From Taibaiella sp. (GTDB taxonomy: Bacteria > Bacteroidota > Bacteroidia > Chitinophagales > Chitinophagaceae), in NCBI GenBank assembly GCA_021740995.1, contig JAIOYR010000014.1:1-57512 (forward strand): a DNA stretch of 57,512 nt. Reading direction: 5' to 3'. The stretch's first letter is position 1; each line of letters starts with the position of its first letter. Shown here one piece after another: positions 9,254 to 18,173 of this stretch. Below the pieces are notes generated by a model. That model saw only the letters and a program-made list of their open reading frames with translations, had not been told where the DNA came from and did not search any database. A program made the translations under genes and the position numbers.

Positions 9254-10270
9254 ATGCGCAGATTTACATTATTTTTTTCAGCTCTTGTACTGGGTACAAC
9301 AGCCATGAAGGCACAGACAGTTGCCTCGTTCGAAGCACTGAGCCTGGCTCATGCCGACACATTCTACACCAACTACACAGCATCGGGCACCGATGTGGGG
9401 TTCAACAACGGTCTGGTGCGTTTCCCCTGTGTGTACGACACATCGTGGGGTGGCTACTGGGAACAGGGATTTGCCTACAGCAACATGACCGACAGCACCA
9501 CCAGCGGATTTATGAACCAATACTCGGCTAAAACAGGCTCAGGCAGAGCAGGGTCAGACAAGTATGCAGTGGCCTATTGCTACAACCCCGCCACCTTTGA
9601 GAACAACATAAAAATAAAACTTACAGGCATTGCCATGGGGCACCCGGTAAAAGGTTTTTATATCACCAACAGCACCTATGCCTATAACAGCATGAGGGAT
9701 GGCGATGGATTTGCGAGAAAATTTCATAATGGCGACTGGTTTAAATTAATAGTACGGGGCTACTACAATGGCGTGATGAAGCCGGATAGTGCGGGTTTTT
9801 ACCTGGCCAACTTTCTACAGCCGGACTCTAACAACAACTACATAGTGAAAACATGGGAGTGGCTAAATCTGGAACCACTGGGCAAGGTGGACAGCCTCAT
9901 GTTTACACTCACATCGTCAGATGCAGGTTCATTTGGCATGAATACACCCGCTTACTTCTGCATGGATGATTTCACTACTTACGAGACCTTCGACACTACT
10001 ACACCACCACCTACACTGAGCATAAACAATACCACAGCTCCAGCTATAAAAGTTTACCCCAACCCTGCTGAAAACAGACTATATGTAGACCTGGCAAGCA
10101 ATAATGCAGCACAAATAACCATCAGCAATATAGCAGGAACAGTAGTAAGTACTATAAGCACCGCTACAGCACACAATGAAATAAATACGTCATCTTTGCC
10201 TGCAGGAATGTATCTGCTTCAGGTAACTGATGAAGGAAGAAAAGCAACGATGAAGTTTGTGAAGAAATAA
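9254..10270 (+). CDS. DUF4465-type T9SS-exported protein of the B12 operon
   Basis: The ATG at 9254 starts a signal peptide (MRRFTLFFSALVLG, cleavage near MKAQ); a TTG 24 nt upstream is unlikely. The middle part has DUF4465 features: TSWGGYWEQGFAYSNMTD, DKYAVAYCY, the repeated KGFYITNSTYAYNSM, and a VDSLMFTLTSSD strand before a DDF motif. A short linker leads to a T9SS type A sorting domain (about 255-338: VYPNPAENRL, PAGMYLLQV). DUF4465 proteins recur in cobalamin loci, and this one is the first gene after the riboswitch. A role in holding B12 at the cell surface is inference. Confidence 0.88.
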   Translation: MRRFTLFFSALVLGTTAMKAQTVASFEALSLAHADTFYTNYTASGTDVGFNNGLVRFPCVYDTSWGGYWEQGFAYSNMTDSTTSGFMNQYSAKTGSGRAGSDKYAVAYCYNPATFENNIKIKLTGIAMGHPVKGFYITNSTYAYNSMRDGDGFARKFHNGDWFKLIVRGYYNGVMKPDSAGFYLANFLQPDSNNNYIVKTWEWLNLEPLGKVDSLMFTLTSSDAGSFGMNTPAYFCMDDFTTYETFDTTTPPPTLSINNTTAPAIKVYPNPAENRLYVDLASNNAAQITISNIAGTVVSTISTATAHNEINTSSLPAGMYLLQVTDEGRKATMKFVKK

Positions 10271-10386
10271 TGTAAGGATAGATCGCAGAGATGCTAAGAA
10301 AGTTACGACTTTTTTTAAGGTTGCAAAGAAGAGGACAGCAGGAAAAAGTCAGTGCGATTTCGAAATAAACAAAATGCCGTAAAATG

Positions 10387-10417
10387 TAGCTGATAACACA
10401 CAATGTGTTGTCAGCTA
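10387..10417. repeat. Intercistronic hairpin in the B12 operon
   Basis: A 14-bp inverted repeat (10387-10400 with 10404-10417, one G-T pair, 3-nt loop CAA) lies between the first two genes of the operon. There is no T-run after it, so it is more likely an mRNA stability or processing element than a terminator. Confidence 0.6.
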
Positions 10418-10446
10418 CTGAAAAACGGAAATCAAAAATAAAAACG

Positions 10447-11445
10447 ATGCGGATACTATTTTTGTGGGTTCTTATGCTGTTGCAATATGTTGCTATTGCG
10501 CAGTTTGCACCACAGGCAGGCATAGCGGGCAGCACAGCAATACACGCAGGCAGCAGCAGCATCACCGGCTGGGCCAGCGACTGCATTGTGCAGCGGGGGT
10601 ATATAGATATTGCCAATAAAGCACTGGGCAATGTAGGTGCAGGCCTGAGCAGTGCAGGTGCTGGCGCTGCCAATGGCACCATAGTTTGCCTGGGCGATAG
10701 TGGAGTAGCGGTACTGAGGTTTGATGCGGCTATCTATAATGGTCCCGGCGCCGACTTTGCAGTGTTTGAAAATGGATTCAAAGACCCGGCAGATACCGCA
10801 ATGGCTTTTCTGGAACTGGCGTTTGTAGAGGTTAGCTCTGACGGCACCAACTATTTCAGATTTCCCGCCACATCCAACACATCGACCAACACACAGATAC
10901 CCGGATCCGGTGTCTATATGGATGCAACTCTTATCAACAATCTGGGAGGAAAATATGTCTCTTCCTATGGTACGCCATTCGACCTGCAGGAACTGGCGGG
11001 CACTGCCGGGCTAGACGTGAACAATGTAACACATGTGCGCCTGGTAGATGTTGTAGGCTCAGTAAGTGCCTACTCATCGCTAGACCATGAGGGAAAAATA
11101 ATCAATGACCCCTACCCTACCAATTTTCAAACCGGCGGCTTTGACCTCGATGCTGTAGCTGCCATACACAGCAACAGTACCGGTGTAACAATGCACAGCA
11201 GCAACATTACAGCCAGCGTGTATCCCAACCCTGTTACTGACAAAATAATTGTTAACATCACCGGCCACAACACCGACGAGCTACACGCAACACTCACAAC
11301 CATTACCGGCACAACCGTGTTGCAAACAGAAATTAATGACCACACAGCCACAATCTCTGTAGCGCAATACCCGGCCGGCATTTACTACCTCACCATCAGC
11401 GATGCCAACGAAACCAAATGGGCAGGAAAAGTATTGAAATACTGA
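10447..11445 (+). CDS. T9SS-exported cell-surface protein of the B12 operon
   Basis: The ATG at 10447 gives a signal peptide (MRILFLWVLMLLQYV, cleavage after AIAQ); the upstream GTG lies inside a hairpin and was rejected. The body has a conserved fold seen in bacterial surface proteins near B12 genes: GADFAVFENGF, LELAFVEVSSDGTNYFRFP, GTPFDLQELAGTAGLD, VRLVDVVGS and GGFDLDAVAAIH. The C-terminal 80 residues form a T9SS type A sorting domain (VYPNPVTDKI, PAGIYYLTI). Its 3' end overlaps the next gene by 28 bp, so translation is probably coupled. I infer a B12-binding or presenting role from context only. Confidence 0.87.
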   Translation: MRILFLWVLMLLQYVAIAQFAPQAGIAGSTAIHAGSSSITGWASDCIVQRGYIDIANKALGNVGAGLSSAGAGAANGTIVCLGDSGVAVLRFDAAIYNGPGADFAVFENGFKDPADTAMAFLELAFVEVSSDGTNYFRFPATSNTSTNTQIPGSGVYMDATLINNLGGKYVSSYGTPFDLQELAGTAGLDVNNVTHVRLVDVVGSVSAYSSLDHEGKIINDPYPTNFQTGGFDLDAVAAIHSNSTGVTMHSSNITASVYPNPVTDKIIVNITGHNTDELHATLTTITGTTVLQTEINDHTATISVAQYPAGIYYLTISDANETKWAGKVLKY

Positions 11446-12488
11446 TATTTATCTGCTACACCTGGCTATGCGCCTGTGTGAAGGATAAACCGGTACCGGC
11501 AATACCGCAAACCGGCAAGAGCGGCAATGTATACATAGTATGCGAAGGAAATTTTGGAAATGGTGATGGCACACTATACGCTTACAATACTGCTACTAAC
11601 AGCGTATTCGGCGACCTGTACAAAGCAGCCAACATCACCCCCATGGGCGATGTGTTTCAGAGCATGAGGCGCATAGGTGATAGCCTGTATCTATGTGTCA
11701 ACAACTCCGATAAAGTAGTAGTAATAAACGCCACAACCCACGCAAAAGCAGGCGAAATAAATATACCCAAACCCCGTTACATACTGCCCATAAGCCCCGA
11801 CAGAGTATACATATCCACCCTCTATAGCAACAAAGTATACATAGTAAACCCCAAAACACTAAAAATAACAGGCACTATAACCCTGCCGCACAACAACCCT
11901 GAAGGCATGTGCCTGACACCCTACCATGTAGTGATATGTCCCTGGGATACCACCTGCAACAAGGTATATAAAACAGATGCCGCCACCGGACAAATAACAC
12001 ACGCCATAACGGTAGCCGGATATGCACCGCACTCAATACTAGCAGACAAAGAGCAAATGCTTTGGGTGCTTTCGGGCAATGTGCCAAAAGGCAGGACTGC
12101 AACCCTTACCCGCATAGACCCCTCTACCGGCAACATACTGAAAAACTACAATTTCGCAACCGGAAAAGATCCTATAAAACCTGTATTTAACAACAGCAGG
12201 GACACCCTCTATTTCATACAGGTAAAGTATGATGGCAGCAACGACAATAACGGCATATACCGTATGAGCATACACGATGCGGTATTACCCACTCAGCCCT
12301 TTGTACAGGCAGCGAAATATCAGTACTTCTGGGCGCTCGGCATAGACCCGGCCACCGGCAATATCTATACCGGCGACCCTAAAGGATTTATACAAAAAGG
12401 CACGGTAAGCATATACACCCCTGGTGGCGTATTGCAACATACATTTGATGTAGGGGTAGGACCGGGACAATTTTATTTCGGAGAATAA
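11418..12488 (+). CDS. YncE/BtuG-like beta-propeller lipoprotein
   Basis: The protein (356 aa) has a lipoprotein signal with lipobox LCAC (Cys20) and then a seven-bladed propeller of the YncE/DUF5074 type: NVYIVCEGNFGNGDGTLYAY, SLYLCVNNSDKVVVI, RVYISTLYSNKVYIV, VYKTDAATGQI and GNIYTGDPKGF. This is the fold of BtuG, the surface protein of gut Bacteroidota that binds cobalamin very tightly and sits as a lid on BtuB. It is directly upstream of a TonB receptor and downstream of a B12 riboswitch, which supports the same job here. It overlaps the previous gene by 28 bp. Confidence 0.86.
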   Translation: MGRKSIEILIFICYTWLCACVKDKPVPAIPQTGKSGNVYIVCEGNFGNGDGTLYAYNTATNSVFGDLYKAANITPMGDVFQSMRRIGDSLYLCVNNSDKVVVINATTHAKAGEINIPKPRYILPISPDRVYISTLYSNKVYIVNPKTLKITGTITLPHNNPEGMCLTPYHVVICPWDTTCNKVYKTDAATGQITHAITVAGYAPHSILADKEQMLWVLSGNVPKGRTATLTRIDPSTGNILKNYNFATGKDPIKPVFNNSRDTLYFIQVKYDGSNDNNGIYRMSIHDAVLPTQPFVQAAKYQYFWALGIDPATGNIYTGDPKGFIQKGTVSIYTPGGVLQHTFDVGVGPGQFYFGE

Positions 12489-12565
12489 ACAAACTGAACA
12501 ACTTGGCATTTCTACAATTTGATAATCCTGCAAATCGGCAAATCGGCAATTTGGTAATTGCGCGA

Positions 12566-14464
12566 ATGCTGAGTAGGCTGCGTTTATTAGTATTGCTTTG
12601 TATGATTCCGATAAGCCACTTAAAGGCTCAAAAAAAGAACGACACACTAAAGACTGTAAACATCAGAGCGAAGCACACAATATCTGAAGATATACGACTG
12701 AACAACTTTTCATCCGGACAGAAAATACAAACGATAGACAGCACTACCCTAAAGCTTTATAGTCAGCAGAGTATAGCAACATTATTGTCACAGCAGTTGC
12801 CGGTATTTGTAAAGTCGTATAGCTTCAATGGTCTTGCCACACTTAACTTCAGGGGTGCATCGGCAGCGCAGTCGGCAGTGCTGTGGAATGGAGTGCCCAT
12901 ACAAAATGCTGCCTTGGGTGTAGCAGATGTATCCTCGCTGCCGGTACTGTTTATGAAGAAGGTCAACATAGTGTATGGTGGCTCAGGCGCACTCTATGGC
13001 AGCGGCAATGTAGGTGGCGCCCTCCTGCTCGAAAACGACAAGCCCTCCTTCGACAGTTCAGACAACCACGTGTCTGTAAGTGGCGGCGCAGGCAGTTTTG
13101 GGCAATACTCGTTCGGCGCAGTAGCCAGCACTACAGTCAAGCGGTTGTTTTTGTCCACAAGCATTTTATCACAGTCAGCTCATAACGATTACCGCTATAC
13201 CAATGCTACGGGTATAGAACAAAAAATGAGCAATGCCCGACTGACCAGCACAGCAGCAATGCTGCGGGCCGCCTACAAAGCAAACCAACACAACATCATA
13301 AACCTGTCATTGTGGACACAGCAGTATACCCGGCAGATACCTCCGGCATTGTTTGAAGCCAGCTCGGTAAAAAAACAACAGGACAAAGCGCTGCGGCTGG
13401 TAGCAGACTGGCAACATGAGCAGGATAGATATACGCTGTACGCTAAGTCATCGCTGATGCGGGACAGCATCATCTATACCGATAATGCGGTGCAGGTAGC
13501 TACCGCAAATTCCGTGTATCAATACTATCAGGAGCTGGGCTGGAAGCAGCAAGTAGGCACATTCGGGCAGCTACTACTGTTTGCACCGGTCCAGCTATCA
13601 TGGCTGCCAGGCGGTAACGATACACAGCGGCAAAACAGAATAGCGCTGGTAGCAGCCTACACCACAAAGCCACTAAATGGCCGACTAACCCTGTCGGCTC
13701 AGGCACGTGCAGAGCTCATCAACAATGCCAACATCTTCCTGCCCGGGGCCGGCGCTGCGTTTCGCATTACAGACTGGCTATCTGCAAGAGCAAATGTGCA
13801 ACGCACTTACCGTATGCCATCGCTCAATGAACTGTATTACTTCCCCGGTGGCAATGCCCGGCTGAAGCCCGAACAGGGATGGAATGAAGATGCAGGATAT
13901 AGTGTAAAAGCAAAGAAAAATAGCTTTACCTTATATCACGATGTGTCTGTTTTTAACAGGAAAATAAACGACTGGATACTATGGCTGGGAGGCGCAGTAT
14001 GGACACCACACAATATTGCTACTGTGCATAGCCGGGGCATAGAGACAGACAATAAAATCACCTATAGCACCGGCAATTGGCAACTACATGCTGCCGCGGG
14101 CACTGCCTATATAATAGCTACTGCTGCTGCCAGCTACCTGCCCAATGATGGTAGTATAGGCAAACAAATACCCTATACTCCACGCTACAATGGCAGACTC
14201 AATGCGGGCTGCACTTATAAAAGACTATACCTGAACTATAACCATAGCTATACAGGCTACCGATTCATCACCACCGATGAAAGCGCCTACCTGCTACCCT
14301 ACCATACCGGCAACATTCATGCAATGTATACACTGCCCATCCGAAAATGCCAGCTAGAGCTTACTACTCAGATCAACAATGTATGGAATGAACAATACGC
14401 TATAGCAGGCTTTCGCCCTATGCCCGGCACCAACTGGCTTACGGGTATTAAGTTTGGTTTTTAA
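12566..14464 (+). CDS. btuB: TonB-dependent outer membrane receptor, probable cobalamin transporter
   Basis: The ATG at 12566 gives a signal peptide (MLSRLRLLVLLCMIP, cleavage near LKAQ). The upstream TTG was not chosen. A TonB-box-like TVNIRA is followed by a plug domain (about 35-140) with LNFRGASAAQSAVLWNGVPI and YGGSGALYGSGNVGGALLLE, then a 22-strand type barrel with YRMPSLNELYYFPGGN and a final aromatic residue (KFGF). Length of 632 residues is normal for small-cargo receptors such as BtuB. The riboswitch and BtuG-like partner make cobalamin the likely substrate. The 77-bp gap to the previous gene has a short tandem repeat (GCAAATCG). Confidence 0.88.
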   Translation: MLSRLRLLVLLCMIPISHLKAQKKNDTLKTVNIRAKHTISEDIRLNNFSSGQKIQTIDSTTLKLYSQQSIATLLSQQLPVFVKSYSFNGLATLNFRGASAAQSAVLWNGVPIQNAALGVADVSSLPVLFMKKVNIVYGGSGALYGSGNVGGALLLENDKPSFDSSDNHVSVSGGAGSFGQYSFGAVASTTVKRLFLSTSILSQSAHNDYRYTNATGIEQKMSNARLTSTAAMLRAAYKANQHNIINLSLWTQQYTRQIPPALFEASSVKKQQDKALRLVADWQHEQDRYTLYAKSSLMRDSIIYTDNAVQVATANSVYQYYQELGWKQQVGTFGQLLLFAPVQLSWLPGGNDTQRQNRIALVAAYTTKPLNGRLTLSAQARAELINNANIFLPGAGAAFRITDWLSARANVQRTYRMPSLNELYYFPGGNARLKPEQGWNEDAGYSVKAKKNSFTLYHDVSVFNRKINDWILWLGGAVWTPHNIATVHSRGIETDNKITYSTGNWQLHAAAGTAYIIATAAASYLPNDGSIGKQIPYTPRYNGRLNAGCTYKRLYLNYNHSYTGYRFITTDESAYLLPYHTGNIHAMYTLPIRKCQLELTTQINNVWNEQYAIAGFRPMPGTNWLTGIKFGF

Positions 14465-14727
14465 AGAAAAAACACAAACCGAATTACGTTCAACTTACAG
14501 AAAAATTACAGACCAATACAGTAGTTCTTCTTATGAAACTCTTCTTCATTTGCCGAGGGAGTAAAAGGCTTGTGCCATCTGGAAAGTGTATTGCGGTATG
14601 TGAAAAATAATCAGGAATATCGCCACCAATCACGCAGCGTTTACAATGCAGCAAAAAAGCAGCTACAATCCTGTGCTGCTCTTTAGTATTTCTATTACAG
14701 CAGACATTAATGACGAAACAGACTAAC

Positions 14728-15282
14728 CTATTCTCCCCACTTATACCCATCTGTGTCTATACCCGCCAGCTGCAGCACCCGGTGTATCACCGTCATAGCC
14801 ACTTCATCTATAGTTTGTGGTCTGCTGTAAAAAGATGGAGTAGCCGGGCAGATAATACCTCCCGCCTCTGTAACAGTAGTCATATTGCGGAGATGCACCA
14901 GATTGTAGGGTGTTTCCCGGACCACACATATTAGTTTACGGCGTTCTTTCAGCATCACATCGGCACTGCGGGTTATGAGGTCATTGCTGATGCCACCGGC
15001 TATACGCCCCAGCGTACCCATGCTGCACGGGCAAATAATCAATGCCGAGTAGGTAGAACTGCCGGAGGCAAAGGGTGCCATAAAATCATTCTTATCCCAG
15101 CGACGAAAAGAAAGGTTTTTGTATTCAGTATCGCCCAGCTCATGCTCCCATACCGTGGCAGCATTGTCGCTCATCACCAACCCCACCTCTACTTTTTCCT
15201 TGAGTTTTTCCAGCTGCTGCAGCAGCATTTTAGCATACACCGACCCACTTGCACCTGTTACCCCTACTGCTATCTTTATCAT
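14728..15282 (-). CDS. ubiX: UbiX family flavin prenyltransferase
   Basis: The 184-residue protein starts with the FMN-binding MIKIAVGVTGASGS and carries the family signatures FMAPFASGSSTYSALIICPCSMGTLGRIA and RKLICVVRETPYNLVHLRNM. UbiX/Pad1 enzymes join a dimethylallyl group to FMN to make the prenylated cofactor of UbiD-type decarboxylases. No ubiD is in the window. It is divergent from the thioredoxin-like gene, with 68 bp between the two starts. Confidence 0.95.
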   Translation of the reverse strand: MIKIAVGVTGASGSVYAKMLLQQLEKLKEKVEVGLVMSDNAATVWEHELGDTEYKNLSFRRWDKNDFMAPFASGSSTYSALIICPCSMGTLGRIAGGISNDLITRSADVMLKERRKLICVVRETPYNLVHLRNMTTVTEAGGIICPATPSFYSRPQTIDEVAMTVIHRVLQLAGIDTDGYKWGE

Positions 15283-15322
15283 AAAATTATTTGCGATACA
15301 GCAAATCTACATGGATTATTTG

Positions 15323-15330
15323 TAAATTTG
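15323..15330 (+). promoter_or_regulatory. Bacteroidota -7 box (TAAATTTG)
   Basis: TAAATTTG lies 20 nt ahead of the ATG at 15351, a normal leader length, and should drive the thioredoxin-like gene. Confidence 0.45.
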
Positions 15331-15350
15331 TTTCTCTAAAAAACGCATAT

Positions 15351-15965
15351 ATGAAACGTGTATTGCTATTTGCTTTGGCTATGATGGCTATAAGCCCTGC
15401 AATGATGGCTAAAAAAGACCCGCCTGCCCCCAAAACTGCTGCCCCTGCAGAAGAAATACATTGGATAACATCGGTAGAGGAGCTACAAGTAAAAATGCAA
15501 CAAGCCCCAAAAAAAGTACTGGTAGACATGTACACAAACTGGTGTGGCTGGTGTAAAAAAATGGATGCTGACACCTACACCAATCCCGCATTGGTGAAAT
15601 ATGTAAACAACAACTATTACGCATTAAAGCTGGATGCGGAGCGAAGAGATACCATACACTACCAGGGTCGCGACTTCTTCTTTGCACCGGAATACAAAAC
15701 CAATGGTTTTGCGCTGGAGCTGATGAAAGATTTCCTTGCCAAAGGCGGTCAGATGTCTTATCCGCAGACGGTATTTATGCTCGAGAATTTTCAGTCGCCT
15801 ACACCGGTGCCTGGCTACCGCACTGTAGCAGAGATGGAGACATTTCTTACTTACTTCGGCGACAATATGTTCCGCCGCAAATCGTGGGATGAGTACTCCA
15901 GAACCTACATATCTAAGTGGAGCAAAGGACAGCCTGCACCTACTGCACCACCTGCGGGACATTAA
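15351..15965 (+). CDS. Exported thioredoxin-like protein
   Basis: The ATG at 15351 begins a signal peptide (MKRVLLFALAMM, cleavage after AMMA). The mature protein has a thioredoxin fold of the thioredoxin_7/DUF255-like type, with the redox motif CGWC in VDMYTNWCGWCKKMD, then LKLDAERRDT and the cis-Pro segment SYPQTVFM. The tail is proline-rich. It probably reduces or isomerises disulfides in the periplasm. A terminator hairpin follows at 15991. Confidence 0.88.
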   Translation: MKRVLLFALAMMAISPAMMAKKDPPAPKTAAPAEEIHWITSVEELQVKMQQAPKKVLVDMYTNWCGWCKKMDADTYTNPALVKYVNNNYYALKLDAERRDTIHYQGRDFFFAPEYKTNGFALELMKDFLAKGGQMSYPQTVFMLENFQSPTPVPGYRTVAEMETFLTYFGDNMFRRKSWDEYSRTYISKWSKGQPAPTAPPAGH

Positions 15966-15990
15966 ATCCAAATTGATATACTAAACAATA

Positions 15991-16021
15991 CGCCTGCTTT
16001 TTTACATGCAGGCGTTTTTTT
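15991..16021. terminator. Bidirectional intrinsic terminator
   Basis: CGCCTGC (15991-15997) pairs with GCAGGCG (16008-16014), followed by seven T. The reverse strand also has a short T-rich flank, and the genes on either side converge, so it can serve both. Confidence 0.8.
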
Positions 16022-16676
16022 ATTCACCATAAATATATTTCATATCAGTCTTGTAATATTTACACACAAGCTTCAACCCGCAAATGTCACATTTTGGCTT
16101 ACGCGCCAGGCAGGTGTATCTGCCATGAAGAATCAGCCAGTGGTGCGCCACAGACAACAGCTCCTGAGGAATACCTGCCACTAATTGCTGTTCTGTTTGC
16201 AACGGTGTCTTGGCACGCGTGGTAAGTCCTATCCTTGCTGATACTCTGAACACATGCGTATCTACCGCCATACCCGGCTTATCAAACACTACTGAAATAA
16301 TTACGTTGGCAGTCTTTCTCCCCACTCCCGGCAACTCCACCAGTTCTTCTATAGTATCTGGTACTTCTCCGCCAAACTTCCCTGTTAGCAACTGCGCCAT
16401 CCCTATCAGGTGGCGTGTTTTGTTGTTGGCAAAAGTCACACTCCTTATAAATGGCTCTACTTCCTCAAACGTAGCTTCTGCCAGCAATTCGGGCGTGGGA
16501 TATTGCGCAAACAGCGGCGGCGTCACTATGTTCACCCGCTTATCTGTGCACTGGGCAGACAGTATCACGGCAACAAGCAACTCATAAGGGTTGCTGTAGC
16601 GCAATTCAGTTTCAGCATTCGGCATATTGTGCTGAAACCAATCTATCACAAAGGCAAAACGTTCTTTTTTGGTCAT
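16020..16676 (-). CDS. nth: Endonuclease III
   Basis: The 218-residue protein is a full-length Nth DNA glycosylase/AP lyase for oxidised pyrimidines. It has the helix-hairpin-helix LPGVGRKTANVI with the catalytic Lys, the catalytic Asp in AVDTHVFRVSARIGL, and an intact 4Fe-4S loop with spacing Cx6Cx2Cx5C (CLARKPKCDICGLKLVC). It lies 18 bp after the DUF1015 gene on the same strand and is probably co-transcribed with it. Confidence 0.97.
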   Translation of the reverse strand: MTKKERFAFVIDWFQHNMPNAETELRYSNPYELLVAVILSAQCTDKRVNIVTPPLFAQYPTPELLAEATFEEVEPFIRSVTFANNKTRHLIGMAQLLTGKFGGEVPDTIEELVELPGVGRKTANVIISVVFDKPGMAVDTHVFRVSARIGLTTRAKTPLQTEQQLVAGIPQELLSVAHHWLILHGRYTCLARKPKCDICGLKLVCKYYKTDMKYIYGE

Positions 16677-16694
16677 GGAGCTAGCAAGGCATTA

Positions 16695-17936
16695 TCAAAT
16701 CATATACACCACCAGTCCATCTCTCAGCTTAGGCTCAAACCAGGTGCTTTTAGGTGGCATTACATTGCCACTATCAGCAATGTTGAAGAGTTGCTGTATA
16801 CTCACCGGATAGATTGAGAAAGCTACTGCACACTCGCCGCTGTCTACCCGCTGCTGCAGTGCAGCCATTCCCCTTATACCCCCTACGAAATCTATACGCT
16901 TGTCTACCCGCTGGTCTTTTATTCCCAGTAGTTTATCCAGCACATTATTCGACAGTATGGTTATATCCAGTATACCTATAGGGTCTGTGGTATAGGTCCC
17001 CTCGCGCGAGGTCAGCTTGTACCACACACCACCCATATACATACCGAAATCGCGCGGCTGTGCCGGCTTGAAGGCATCAGCACCCACGAGTGTCACCTCA
17101 AAATCCTGTTGCAGTTGCTCCAGCAGTGCCTCCGGTGTTATACCGTTCAGGTCTTTTACTACCCTGTTATAATCCATTATCTTGCACTGGCTAGCAGGGA
17201 ATATACAGGTCACAAAATAATTAAACGCCTCATTACCATCTACAGAATAGCCGTTATCCCGCATTTCCTTACATACTTTGGCAGCAGATGCTGCACGATG
17301 GTGACCATCGGCTATATAAGTACAAGGCACATCACTGGCAAAATTGCGGGTAATGGCTGCAACCTTTGAATAGTCGTCCATCACCCAGAATATGTGACGG
17401 ATACCATCTTCGGCAGTAAAGTCATACGCCGCCGCATGGTCCTTTTTCCAATTCTCTATTATGGTATCTATGCTTTCGCAATCATTGTATGCCATAAACA
17501 CAATACCCGTTTGCGCACCGGTGGCATTAATATGATTAATACGGTCCTGCTCTTTCTCCGGACGGGTGAATTCATGCTTTTTAATGATGCCGTTGTTGTA
17601 ATCGTCTACAGATGAGCCACACACCAGCCCGGTCTGAGACCTGCCATCCATTATCAACTCATAAATATAGTAGCATGGTTCTTTGTCCTGTACCAATACC
17701 TTGTCCTGCACCATCTGGTCAAAATTCTCATTTGCCTTTTCATATACCTGCTGGCTATGTACATCTATATTGTCGGGCAGGTCTATTTCCGAACGGGTTA
17801 CGTGATAAAAATTGTGTGGATATTTTCTGAACTCACGTGCTTCCACAACATTTACTACATCATAAGGAAGTGTCGCCACTTGTGCAGCCAGTTCTTTTGA
17901 GGGTCTTAAACCCTTGAAAGGAGTAATTTTTGCCAT
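16695..17936 (-). CDS. DUF1015 family protein
   Basis: The 413-residue protein matches the DUF1015 family through its start (ITPFKGLRPSKELA, VATLPYDVVN), the KHEFTRPEKEQDRINHINATGAQTG region and the most conserved motif YIADGHHRAASAA. The molecular function of the family is not settled; the GHHR motif suggests an active site. It leads the short operon with nth. No signal peptide is present, so it is cytoplasmic. Confidence 0.92.
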   Translation of the reverse strand: MAKITPFKGLRPSKELAAQVATLPYDVVNVVEAREFRKYPHNFYHVTRSEIDLPDNIDVHSQQVYEKANENFDQMVQDKVLVQDKEPCYYIYELIMDGRSQTGLVCGSSVDDYNNGIIKKHEFTRPEKEQDRINHINATGAQTGIVFMAYNDCESIDTIIENWKKDHAAAYDFTAEDGIRHIFWVMDDYSKVAAITRNFASDVPCTYIADGHHRAASAAKVCKEMRDNGYSVDGNEAFNYFVTCIFPASQCKIMDYNRVVKDLNGITPEALLEQLQQDFEVTLVGADAFKPAQPRDFGMYMGGVWYKLTSREGTYTTDPIGILDITILSNNVLDKLLGIKDQRVDKRIDFVGGIRGMAALQQRVDSGECAVAFSIYPVSIQQLFNIADSGNVMPPKSTWFEPKLRDGLVVYMI

Positions 17937-18173
17937 TGTATGTTTATCTTATTTACCATATTAGTACACAAACGTGTATACTGCTGCAAATTAGTAATAA
18001 TAGGCAACCTTCCCAAACAGCGTTACCTACCTGCCAGGTATGACTGCATTAGCAAAAACTATGTGCACTATCTACATCAGAAAATATTGACACTAAAGCT
18101 TCCAGTTTCGGGTAAATGTTTGTCTGGACAGTTTCTGTACCCTAAATGGCAAATAAATCCGTTAGCATTGAAA

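Noticed and set aside
14490-14750. 86-residue minus-strand ORF after ubiX
   Set aside because: It overlaps the ubiX end, has unusual composition and no recognisable motif; a frame-shifted fragment in the same place looks more protein-like, so I do not call the ORF.
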